A stretch of DNA of 64,000 nt from Streptomyces paludis. Lineage in GTDB: Bacteria > Actinomycetota > Actinomycetes > Streptomycetales > Streptomycetaceae. The notes under the pieces were generated by a model, which was not told the DNA's origin, ran no database searches, and saw only the letters and a list, made by a program, of their open reading frames with translations. The translations under genes were made by a program, and so were the position numbers. The DNA lies in the NCBI RefSeq assembly GCF_003344965.1, contig NZ_CP031194.1, forward strand, positions 6,076,001 to 6,140,000, read 5' to 3'. Of the stretch, positions 52,976 through 60,526 are shown one piece after another (the stretch's first letter is position 1; each line of letters begins with the position of its first letter).

Positions 52976-53608
52976 TTGACGTTTAGGTCCGCCGTCGAAC
53001 GGGGCAGGATCTGGGCCGAGGACCCGAACACCGGAAAACGCCGCGATCTGGGACTCGAGGACGAGAGAGCCTTCTGGACCTGGGCCGTAGTCGAGGTCCT
53101 GCGGGCCACCGGCATCCGCATCGAGGAACTGCTGGAACTCAGCCACCACAGCCTGGTCTAATACCGGCTGCCCACCACCGGTGAACTTGTCCCCCTCCTT
53201 CAGATCGTCCCGTCCAAGACGGACACCGAGCGGCTGCTGCTGGTCAGCCCCGAGCTCGCCGACGTCCTCAGCGCGATCATCTGCCGAGCCCGGGAGGCCA
53301 CCGGCGCCGTTCCCCTGGTCCGCTCCTACGACCGCCGCGAACGCGCGTGGCAGGAGCCGGCCCCGCTGTTATTCCAACGACGCATCCGGGGTGAGGACGG
53401 CGCGTTCACTGATGAAACCGTTCGCACCATGCTCGACGAGGCCCTCACCGACACGGGCCTGACCGACGTCACCGAGGCCCCGCTTCGCTACACACCGCAC
53501 GACTTTCGCTGGCTGTTCATCACCGATGCGATCCTCAACGGGCTGCCGCCGCAGATTGCCCAGGTGATCGCTGGCCACCAGGACATCAACGTCACTCTCG
53601 GTTACAAA
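52976..53608 (+). pseudogene. Site-specific tyrosine recombinase, 5' part (nonsense mutation, interrupted)
   Basis: The N-terminal part is missing: homology begins near GRIWAEDPNTGKRRDL just after a junction at about 52984. The frame has an in-frame TAA at 53159-53161, between SHHSLV and YRLPTTGELVPL; the position is a Gln codon in related recombinases as I recall, so one C-to-T change would explain it. The catalytic Arg (ATGIRIEELLEL), HxxR (TPHDFRW) and His/Tyr (AGHQDINVTLGY) are otherwise in place. The frame breaks off after GYK at 53608 and resumes at 58356 (AVYPAETIEAHRAF), beyond an inserted element. Confidence 0.75.
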
Positions 53609-53727
53609 AACCCTCGGGAATTGCATCTGACGGGCGTGAAACCGCAGGTCGCGTGGTCACAGCGGGAAGCTGAAGGACTCCGGGGCCCCTACGAACTGGC
53701 GTCCTGAACAGGGGTGTTGCCGAGATG

Positions 53728-53764
53728 ATCCCTTCTGATGCATGATCTGCTCTCCAGAAGGGAT
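53728..53764. promoter_or_regulatory. Inverted repeat before the element's first gene
   Basis: ATCCCTTCT (53728-53736) and AGAAGGGAT (53756-53764) form a 9-bp dyad with a 19-base loop that covers the ribosome-binding area of the 367-aa recombinase. It may be a recombinase or HTH-protein binding site, or an RNA hairpin limiting expression. Confidence 0.45.
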
Positions 53765-53772
53765 GGCCGGGA

Positions 53773-54876
53773 GTGGTGCATCAGCAGAAGGCGGCCCTGG
53801 CCGGGTCCGCCCGTATGGAGGTCGTCTCCGGCGTGGCCCAACTGCGCCCTGAGGACGCGATGTTCGACGCGATGCTGCGGGGCTGGCGGGCTCAGCAGAA
53901 ATCGCGAGGGCTGAAGGACGAGACGATCGACCCGAGGGAACGGCTGATCCGCCGGTTCCTTGAGTTCGCGAACGAGTACCCGTGGCAGTGGACGCCGGCC
54001 CACCTGGACGAGTGGTCGGCAGCGCTGACGAGCGAGAAGCATCTGGCGCCGTCCACGATCCGCAGCTATCAGGGCACTGTCCGGCTGTTCACCGAGCTCC
54101 TCATCGACGCCCGGTACGGCTGGGCCCTGGCATGCGAAGAAGCCTTCGGCACCTATCCGGTGGCGATCTGTCACGAGTGGAATACCCTCCCTCACCTGCA
54201 GGATTACGAAGGCAACCCGGAGGCGAGGCCGTTCACCAGGGAAGAGCTGCAGCGTTTCCTCGACTATGCCGACGACCAGGTCGCACGCGCCGTGAAGTCG
54301 AAACGCAAGGGAGCCCTCGCCGCCTACCGGGACGCCACGCTGTTCAAGGTCATCTACGGGTGGGGGCTTCGGCGAACCGAGACGTCCAAGCTCGATGTGG
54401 TCGACTTCGGGCGGAACCCGCAGGCCCGGCAGTTCGGCCGGTACGGCACGCTCAACGTTCGTTACGGCAAGGCGAAGAAGGGCCAGCCGCCACGGCGCCG
54501 GAACGTGCTGTCGGTGATGGACTGGGCCGTCGAGGCGGTCGCCGACTACGTCGAGAATGTCCGCCCGCGCTTCGGGTTCCCCGATCAGCCTGCTCTGTGG
54601 ATCACCGAGCGCGGGGGCCGCCTGCAGCCCGGATCGATCAACGACCGCTTCGAGGCATATCGGGATGCCCTGGGGCTGCACAAAGAGTTGACCCCGCACG
54701 GACTTCGCCATTCGTACGTCACGCATCTGACCGAGGACGGGGTGGACCGGCGGTTCATCCAGCAGCAGGTCGGCCACGAGTGCGACAGCTCCCTGGCTAT
54801 CTACACGCACGTCAGCGACGACTTCATGAACACTGCCCTGAGCAAGGCCCTGGTCCCGGCGTTCGCCGGCGTCTGA
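53773..54876 (+). CDS. Tyrosine recombinase/integrase of the mobile unit
   Basis: 367 aa from GTG 53773. A SAM-like N-terminal core-binding domain (about 25-130) is followed by a catalytic domain with all expected residues: Arg200 in YGWGLRRTE, a Lys in RYGKAKKGQ, His309 and Arg312 in TPHGLRHSY, His335 in QVGHECDSS and Tyr344 in AIYTHVSDD. It should cut and rejoin DNA to move the element. It differs from the interrupted host recombinase. The size is close to Tn554 TnpA. The HTH gene follows after 14 bases. Confidence 0.88.
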   Translation: MVHQQKAALAGSARMEVVSGVAQLRPEDAMFDAMLRGWRAQQKSRGLKDETIDPRERLIRRFLEFANEYPWQWTPAHLDEWSAALTSEKHLAPSTIRSYQGTVRLFTELLIDARYGWALACEEAFGTYPVAICHEWNTLPHLQDYEGNPEARPFTREELQRFLDYADDQVARAVKSKRKGALAAYRDATLFKVIYGWGLRRTETSKLDVVDFGRNPQARQFGRYGTLNVRYGKAKKGQPPRRRNVLSVMDWAVEAVADYVENVRPRFGFPDQPALWITERGGRLQPGSINDRFEAYRDALGLHKELTPHGLRHSYVTHLTEDGVDRRFIQQQVGHECDSSLAIYTHVSDDFMNTALSKALVPAFAGV

Positions 54877-54890
54877 CGAGGAAGGACCCG

Positions 54891-55238
54891 ATGATGGCCG
54901 CCAAGCTCGACTACCACTGGCACCTACGCAAGGTCATGGCGGACCGCGGGATGTTCTCCACCACCGACCTCCTACCGCCGCTGAAGGAACGCGGCATCAC
55001 GCTGTCCACGAGCCAGGTCTACCGGCTCGTCGTCGAGCGACCGGAGCGACTCAGCCTGAAGATCCTCATGGCCCTGCTGGACATCCTGGACTGCACGATG
55101 GACGACCTCATCGAGCCGATCGCCACGGCCGGGGCGGCGAAGAAGCCCAAGAAGGCCGCCACGGGCGGGACCTCCGTCTCCGAAGGCGTCGGGGAACTAC
55201 GGCCAAGGCGAGCCCGGATCAACGGAGTTGACCGATGA
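54891..55238 (+). CDS. Small helix-turn-helix (Cro/CI-like) protein of the mobile unit
   Basis: 115 aa beginning MMAAKLDYHWHLRKVMADRG (two adjacent ATGs; AGGAAGGA upstream). The core STTDLLPPLKERGITLSTSQ followed by VYRLVVERPERL has the spacing of an XRE-type HTH; then comes ILDCTMDDLIEPI. The C-terminal 35 residues are Lys/Ala-rich and flexible. In place and size it could serve as the accessory TnpC-like factor or as a repressor. The stop overlaps the next start (ATGA), so it is co-translated with the 804-aa protein. Confidence 0.75.
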   Translation: MMAAKLDYHWHLRKVMADRGMFSTTDLLPPLKERGITLSTSQVYRLVVERPERLSLKILMALLDILDCTMDDLIEPIATAGAAKKPKKAATGGTSVSEGVGELRPRRARINGVDR

Positions 55239-57649
55239 CAGCGATCGCCGAGGAGGTCCTCGCCGATCCGGTCGGCCTGATCGTGCGCCTGGTCGGAAAG
55301 GTCGAGAAACACCTGGACGCCGACCGCATCCGCGGCATCGTCTGCACGCTCGTACGCACCCGAGCCGGCCGCCGCAACCTCGCCCAGGCCCTGCACGACA
55401 ACCCCTCGCTGCTGCGGACCGGCAAGCCGCCCGCTCCGTTCCGCGTCGCCAGGCTGCTGATGGCCCTGCACGAAGCGGGCGCCCAGAACACTGCCCTGCC
55501 CCACTGCGGCGAGTGCGGACGCCCCCGCCCCTACGTCGGCAGCCGCTCGGGCGGACGATGGGGATGCTCACCCTGCTTCGACACACCCGCCGTCTGCGCG
55601 GGCTGCCACCAGCAGCGGCGAGTCGTCAGCCGCGACCGCCACGGTCAGCCCCGATGCGCCAAGTGCCCCGACACCGACGGTGATCCACTCAAGGAACTCA
55701 CCCAGCTGATCACCGACCTCGACTCCGCACTCGACGCGGACACCATCCGGACCGCTCTCGAGCGGGCCACGAAGCGGCCCGCCGGGCAGCGACGACTGGC
55801 CTGGGCCGTGATCGAACGTCCAGAGCTGCTGACCAGCGCCGGGCACGAGGCCCCCACTCCGGCGGTGCTGCGGTTCATCGGCGAACTCGCCGTCGGCGGC
55901 GCCACGAAGGTCCTCAAACCCGCGTGTCCGCGCTGCCACGGAGTGAAGGCTCTGTCGAAACTCCTGGACGACCAGCGGATCTGCCGGGCCTGCTTCGCCA
56001 AGCACGCGGCCGTCCCCTGCGCACGCTGCGGCGCCGTCCGCGAACCCGCCACTCGCGATGCTGCCGGTCAGCCGCTGTGTCCCAACTGCCTGATCCGCGA
56101 CCCCATCAACTTGGAAGTCTGCGTCGGCTGCGGTCGTCGCCAGCCGGTCGCGGTCCGGCTCGCCGACGGCGTCCGCTGCCCCAGCTGCCGGCCGAAGGAG
56201 ATCAGGCAGTGCGGACACTGCGGCCGCACCGCCCCTTGCGAACTCTCCCGGGCCACCGGACAGCCCTGGTGCGACCGCTGCCAGCAGCGATGGGTGACCT
56301 GCAGCGGCTGTGGCACCGTCGCCCAGGCCCGCGGCGGCACCTGGGAAAAACCATCGTGCGCGCAGTGCACCAACCCCGACCCCGGCTTCTGGGGCCGCTG
56401 CCCCGTCTGCACCACCACCTGGCAGCTCAGCCCCCGTCCCTGCCAGCGATGCGCCCTCGACCGGAAGATCCGCGACCTCCTCGGCGACAGCACCGGGACC
56501 ATCGGGCCCGAACTCGCACCCTTCCATGCGGCATTGACGAGCGCCGAACGTCCTGACGTCGCCTGGGCCTGGATCTCCCGCGAGAAGGCCCGGGACCTGC
56601 TGGAACGCATAGGGCGCGACGAACGCCCCGTCACCCACGAGGTCCTCGACAAACTCCCCGCGGGCAAGGTGCTGGCCCACCTTCGCAGCGTCCTCGTCGC
56701 CACGGGCACCCTGCCACCGCGCGACGAACGGCTCGTCGCCCTGGATACATGGATCACCGAAACGGTCCATGCTCACACGGACCTGGCAAAACGCCGGATT
56801 CTGCACGGCTACGCGGTCTGGCACCACTTGCGCCGGCTCCGCCGCCGCATCGGCGACCAGCACACCACCCAGCTCCAGGACATGAACGTGCGCTGCCACG
56901 TCACCGCGGCCGACAACTTCCTCACCTGGCTCGCCACCGAAGGACTCACCCTGGGCACCTGCACACAGGCCGACCTCGAACGCTGGATGACGGACCCCGC
57001 CTTCACCTACCGCGACGAGACCGGCCACTTCGTCCGCTGGTCCGTACAGCACCGCCATGCTCACACCCTGACCTACGGCACCGTCCGCTGGATCGGCCCA
57101 CAGGGCACCATAGACAGCGAGACACGCTGGGCCGACGCACGCCGCCTCCTCAATGACGACACACTGCCCACCGCGGACCGCATCGCCGGACTACTACTGA
57201 TCCTCTACGCACAGAAGATCGCCACCATCAGCCAGCTCACCGTCGACGACGTCGACATCACCGGCGAGACCGTTGCGATCTCCTTCGGAACCTCGCCCGT
57301 CATCCTCCCAACGCCACTGGCCGCCCTGGTCCGCGAGCTCGTCGCGACCCGACGCGGCAAGGCCAAGATCGGCAGCCCGGACAACGTCCCCTGGCTCTTC
57401 CCCGGCGGACAGCCCGGCCGTCCCCTCAGCGACAGCCAGATCGGCCTGCGACTACACAAGATCGGCATTCGGCCCCAACGGGACCGATCCACCGCCCTGT
57501 TCACCCTCGCCGCCGAACTCCCCGCCGCGATCCTCGCCCGGATGCTCGGCATCCACATCCAAGTCGCCGTCCAGTGGCAGAAGGCATCAGCCGGGGACTG
57601 GGCCGGATACGCCGCAGATGTCAGCCAACGTGTCTCGGAGAACCAATGA
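55235..57649 (+). CDS. Zinc-ribbon-rich protein with degenerate tyrosine-recombinase-like C-terminus
   Basis: 804 aa. An alpha-helical plus zinc-ribbon module is duplicated: residues about 22-100 (VEKHLDADRIRGIV ... PHCGECGRP) align with about 158-240 (LDSALDADTIRTAL ... PACPRCHGV). In all, 16 CxxC pairs lie between 91 and 406, enough for about eight zinc ribbons. Residues about 500-790 resemble a phage-integrase fold (DNFLTWLATEGLTLG, ISQLTVDDVDITGE), but the catalytic Arg is Lys in YAQKIATIS and no HxxR is present. It probably binds DNA and assists the 367-aa recombinase instead of cutting itself. Confidence 0.7.
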   Translation: MTAIAEEVLADPVGLIVRLVGKVEKHLDADRIRGIVCTLVRTRAGRRNLAQALHDNPSLLRTGKPPAPFRVARLLMALHEAGAQNTALPHCGECGRPRPYVGSRSGGRWGCSPCFDTPAVCAGCHQQRRVVSRDRHGQPRCAKCPDTDGDPLKELTQLITDLDSALDADTIRTALERATKRPAGQRRLAWAVIERPELLTSAGHEAPTPAVLRFIGELAVGGATKVLKPACPRCHGVKALSKLLDDQRICRACFAKHAAVPCARCGAVREPATRDAAGQPLCPNCLIRDPINLEVCVGCGRRQPVAVRLADGVRCPSCRPKEIRQCGHCGRTAPCELSRATGQPWCDRCQQRWVTCSGCGTVAQARGGTWEKPSCAQCTNPDPGFWGRCPVCTTTWQLSPRPCQRCALDRKIRDLLGDSTGTIGPELAPFHAALTSAERPDVAWAWISREKARDLLERIGRDERPVTHEVLDKLPAGKVLAHLRSVLVATGTLPPRDERLVALDTWITETVHAHTDLAKRRILHGYAVWHHLRRLRRRIGDQHTTQLQDMNVRCHVTAADNFLTWLATEGLTLGTCTQADLERWMTDPAFTYRDETGHFVRWSVQHRHAHTLTYGTVRWIGPQGTIDSETRWADARRLLNDDTLPTADRIAGLLLILYAQKIATISQLTVDDVDITGETVAISFGTSPVILPTPLAALVRELVATRRGKAKIGSPDNVPWLFPGGQPGRPLSDSQIGLRLHKIGIRPQRDRSTALFTLAAELPAAILARMLGIHIQVAVQWQKASAGDWAGYAADVSQRVSENQ

Positions 57650-58299
57650 GACTGCCCGTCATCATCCACCACGCACGCCTCGGGGCAACGGAGTTCAAGG
57701 TCATCCGCCCTGCCCAGCCACTGCCCCACGCAGTACTCATCGATCACGACCGGCACCTGGACGCCTACCTTGATCAGGACGCCGCACGCCGGATTGGCGG
57801 CCTATGGCGACTCTCCGCCACGTCACCACGCGCGCTGATCCACCTGCCGATGCGCGGCAACCAGCCCCCCTCCCGCGAACTGCCGGAGGACGCGACGCGC
57901 CAGCTCGATCTCGTGCTGCTACATCACTCGCTGCAGTTCGCGCCGGCACGCTGGAAAGAGATCCGCAGCCGCCTCGGCCCAGGCCGTCCTCGGACCGTGA
58001 CGCTGCCCGACTCAGGACTCGAAAGCGATGCCGTGGTCGACCACGAGGCACGGCACTACCAGGAGAACCGGGACCTGTTTCACCAGCACCTCCATGCCGA
58101 GACCCTGTTCATGACCGGCAGTGCCAAGGTGTTCAGGGAGACCGCCCGGCACTTCCTCGACGTCGCTCGCAACGGGCCCGGCTACGTCCCCATCCATCCG
58201 AACTACCCGTACTTCTGCACAGAGCTCCACTCCAACGACGGCATCCTCGGCGACGCGCGAGAGATCCACATCGAGTACTGCAACGAATGGACCTCATGA
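57646..58299 (+). CDS. Unknown 217-aa protein of the mobile unit
   Basis: Starts at ATG 57646 inside the stop of the 804-aa gene. A soluble protein rich in His, Arg and Asp, with ALIHLPMRGNQPPSRELPED, DHEARHYQENRDLFHQHLHA, PIHPNYPYFCTELHSND and a C-terminal HIEYCNEWTS. The clustered His residues could coordinate a metal, but I recognise no family. Tight coupling to the recombination genes argues for a role in transposition or its control and not for a cargo function. Its stop overlaps the next ORF. Confidence 0.6.
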   Translation: MRLPVIIHHARLGATEFKVIRPAQPLPHAVLIDHDRHLDAYLDQDAARRIGGLWRLSATSPRALIHLPMRGNQPPSRELPEDATRQLDLVLLHHSLQFAPARWKEIRSRLGPGRPRTVTLPDSGLESDAVVDHEARHYQENRDLFHQHLHAETLFMTGSAKVFRETARHFLDVARNGPGYVPIHPNYPYFCTELHSNDGILGDAREIHIEYCNEWTS

Positions 58300-58820
58300 T
58301 CCAACAGGCACAGGGGGAGGCATTCAGGCAGTTCCAATACCCGACTCCACCATTAGCGGTCTACCCTGCCGAGACGATCGAGGCCCACCGGGCGTTCATC
58401 GCCCGTCGGCGGGCCTCCCGTCCCGGCGAGGAGTACCGGATCCCGACAGAGGAGGAGTGGGACGCCTTCCTCGCCCACTTCGAGAAGCGGAAGGTGTCCA
58501 TCGGCACCTGTGCACGCGCCTTCGGATCCCCCTGCATCCATGAGCACGCTTGTGTCAGATGCTCACTCCTCCGGCCGGATCCGGCCCAACAGGCACGGCT
58601 CGTCGACATCCGTGACAACCTGATCGCCCGCATCGCCGAGGCCGAACGCGAAGGCTGGCTCGGCGAGGTCGAGGGGCTCAAGGTCAGCCTCACCGGAGCT
58701 GAGGAGAAACTCGCCCAGCTTGACCGGCGCCCCTCCGGCCCCAGCGTCGTTGATCTTGGTCTTCCTGTGATCATCAACCCCAACTCCCCCCATCAGCCCT
58801 GTTCATCGGAAGCGGAATGA
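58296..58820 (+). pseudogene. Recombinase 3' part: tail of the interrupted gene, fused to element sequence
   Basis: A 174-codon frame. The first 20 codons (MIQQAQGEAFRQFQYPTPPL) come from the element end. From 58356 it is the tail of the host recombinase gene: AVYPAETIEAHRAFIARRRA, then RIPTEEEWDAFLAHFEKRKV, a Cys/His cluster (GTCARAFGSPCIHEHACVRC), and REGWLGEVEGLKVSL. This tail normally follows the catalytic Tyr region in a family of Streptomyces recombinases. It overlaps the preceding gene by four bases, so it may still be translated. Confidence 0.7.
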
Positions 58821-58971
58821 CGCCCGCGTCGGAGCAAGTAGCTCGCCCGCCTTCTTGGGGATCTAAGCCCCACGGAATTCGACGCGCGAGTCGGCGACGT
58901 CGCTCAACCGCAAGCGTGATCGCTCGACTGGAGCGGCACCCCACGCCCCGGGCCGTCGTGGACTACGCGTG

Positions 58972-59595
58972 TCACGCCTCCCGCACGCTGACGGCGGCCC
59001 GGTGATGGCGGGGCGCCTCGATCTCGTCGACCAGTGCGATCGCCAGGTCCGCGTACGTGATCCGGCTGGCCGGGTCGCTGTGCTCGGCGATCCGGTAGCT
59101 GCCAGTGCGCGTGCCCTCATGGTCGAAGTCGCCCGCCGGGGCCACGTACGCCCAGTCCAGATCGCACCTCCGCAGCTCGTCGAGGCCCGCGGCGTGGCCG
59201 AGGGAGAAGGAGCGGTACTCGTTCGGGTAGCCGGGCTCGTCCATCAGGGGAGCGCCGGACGCACCAGGCATGACCGATGCGAGCCCGACCACCACGAGGC
59301 GGTGCACGCCCGCGTTGGCCAGGCCGGTGGCCAGGGCACGCGACGACGAGGTGAAGAACTCGTGTGGTGGCACGGACAGGTCCGCGGCGGCACTGATGGC
59401 AGCGCCATGCGCGGCAGCCGCATGCTCGATGCTCGCCGTGTCCGTGACGTCGCCCGCCTCGACCCGCACGTCGGTCAAGTCGCTGTGGCCCGCAGGGTCG
59501 CGCACCACGGCGGTGACCTGGTGTCCGCGACGGTGCGCCTCCGCGACGGCCTGCCTCCCGGCCCGGCCGCCGGCACCGAAGACCACAATGTTCAC
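58972..59595 (-). CDS. NAD(P)H-binding oxidoreductase (SDR/NmrA-like)
   Basis: 207 aa with a Rossmann start, MNIVVFGAGGRAGRQAVAEA, VTAVVRDPA and GDVTDTASIEHAA, then RLVVVGLASVMPG, where the usual catalytic YxxxK is not clear. It is similar to small atypical SDR proteins often induced by electrophiles. It is transcribed divergently from an HxlR regulator 101 bases away, a common regulator-target pair. Confidence 0.82.
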   Translation of the reverse strand: MNIVVFGAGGRAGRQAVAEAHRRGHQVTAVVRDPAGHSDLTDVRVEAGDVTDTASIEHAAAAHGAAISAAADLSVPPHEFFTSSSRALATGLANAGVHRLVVVGLASVMPGASGAPLMDEPGYPNEYRSFSLGHAAGLDELRRCDLDWAYVAPAGDFDHEGTRTGSYRIAEHSDPASRITYADLAIALVDEIEAPRHHRAAVSVREA

Positions 59596-59696
59596 AACGT
59601 ACCGCCTCTCACCAGTGCCGGAGCCCGTGCCCCGGCCAGTTCTCCGACGCTATCGAGAGCCCCGGTTACCACTGGGATACCGGCTAGGGTGAGACC

Positions 59697-60083
59697 ATGA
59701 GGGAACCGCTGCCCGCCGACATGTTCGACGAACTGTGCCCGTCCTCGCTCAATCCGATCCGATTCGGCGACAAGTGGGCAGCGCTCATCATCCGCTGCCT
59801 CGAGCACGGGCCGCGCCGGTTCTCCGAGCTGCGCGTGCCGCTGAGCCGCGTCACCCCCAAGGTCCTGACCCAGTCGCTGCGGTCCCTCGAACGAGATGGT
59901 TTGGTCAGGCGCACCGTCTACGCCGAGGCCACCCCGCATGTTGAGTACGAACTGACGCCGCTGGGCCGCAGCATGCTCCAACCGATAGTGGTCGCTTGCG
60001 CCTGGACGGAGAAACACTGGGACGAACTGCTTGGTGCCCGGGAGTCGTACGACCAAGCCACCCGCCTTGACCACGCCGGATGA
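59697..60083 (+). CDS. HxlR-family transcriptional regulator
   Basis: 128 aa. The winged-helix HxlR signature is complete: an N-terminal Cys (DELCPSSLNPIRFGDKWAAL), IIRCLEHGPRRFSELRVPLS, VTPKVLTQSLRSLERDGLVR and the wing VEYELTPLGRSMLQPI. Proteins of this family often sense reactive carbonyls or oxidants through that Cys and control a neighbouring oxidoreductase, here the divergent NAD(P)H-binding gene. Confidence 0.87.
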   Translation: MREPLPADMFDELCPSSLNPIRFGDKWAALIIRCLEHGPRRFSELRVPLSRVTPKVLTQSLRSLERDGLVRRTVYAEATPHVEYELTPLGRSMLQPIVVACAWTEKHWDELLGARESYDQATRLDHAG

Positions 60084-60211
60084 CGAGGCGACCGGTGGTC
60101 CTGCGCTGCAAAAGGATCAGACTTCACGGACCGCGGCTTGCGGTTGCTCCCGCGAGTGCGATCGCTGAACAGGCCGAGCTGGATCCGCAATCTCAGACTG
60201 ATTAGTTCAGA

Positions 60212-60454
60212 GAAGCCTGCGTCCGCTGCCCGATGCTCTGGCCTGACCCCGCCCAGCGTGACCGTCTCGTCGAGATCCGCGACAACCTCGTCGCCCGCAC
60301 CGCCGAGGTCGAACGCGAAGGGTGGCTTGGCGAGATGGAAGGGCTGCAAGTCAGCCTCGCCGGAGCGAAGGAGAAGCTCACCCAACTCGAACGGCGGCCA
60401 TCCCGCGTCGTCGTCGACCTCGGCATTCCCGTCAGCAGGACCCTATCCTCATGA
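60212..60454 (+). pseudogene. Tail fragment of a second tyrosine recombinase gene
   Basis: From 60212 the plus frame reads EACVRCPMLWPDPAQRDRLV, then ARTAEVEREGWLGEMEGLQV and KLTQLERRPSRVVVDLGIP. It is clearly homologous, but not identical, to the end of the tail at 58,550-58,780. Nothing upstream of ACVRC matches, so this is a fragment left by deletion or recombination, from a paralogous recombinase. Confidence 0.7.
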
Positions 60455-60526
60455 CGGCCGCCCGAGGCCCGCACACCTTGGTGCCGCCATGCGGCAAGAT
60501 ACGGCGAGGACATAGAGGGGGGTCTC

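Larger units (their letters stand above)
53609..58355. mobile_element. Four-gene mobile unit inserted in the recombinase gene (Tn554-like organisation)
   Basis: The boundaries are deduced from the split reading frame: removing these 4747 bases rejoins GYK to AVYP in frame. It carries, on one strand, a tyrosine recombinase (367 aa), a 115-aa HTH protein, an 804-aa zinc-ribbon/recombinase-like protein and a 217-aa unknown protein. The last three junctions are 14 bases and two 4-base ATGA overlaps. No terminal inverted repeats or target duplication are evident. A recombinase pair plus a small protein resembles the tnpA-tnpB-tnpC plan of Tn554, but the gene order differs. Confidence 0.65.

Noticed and set aside
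53609-58355. Calling the element a RIT (recombinase-in-trio) element
   Set aside because: RIT elements carry three intact tyrosine recombinases; here only one is intact, one is degenerate and two genes are unrelated.
58817-59005. 62-codon plus-strand ORF overlapping the recombinase tail stop
   Set aside because: Arg/Ser-rich, no binding site of its own, and overlaps the end of the convergent oxidoreductase gene.
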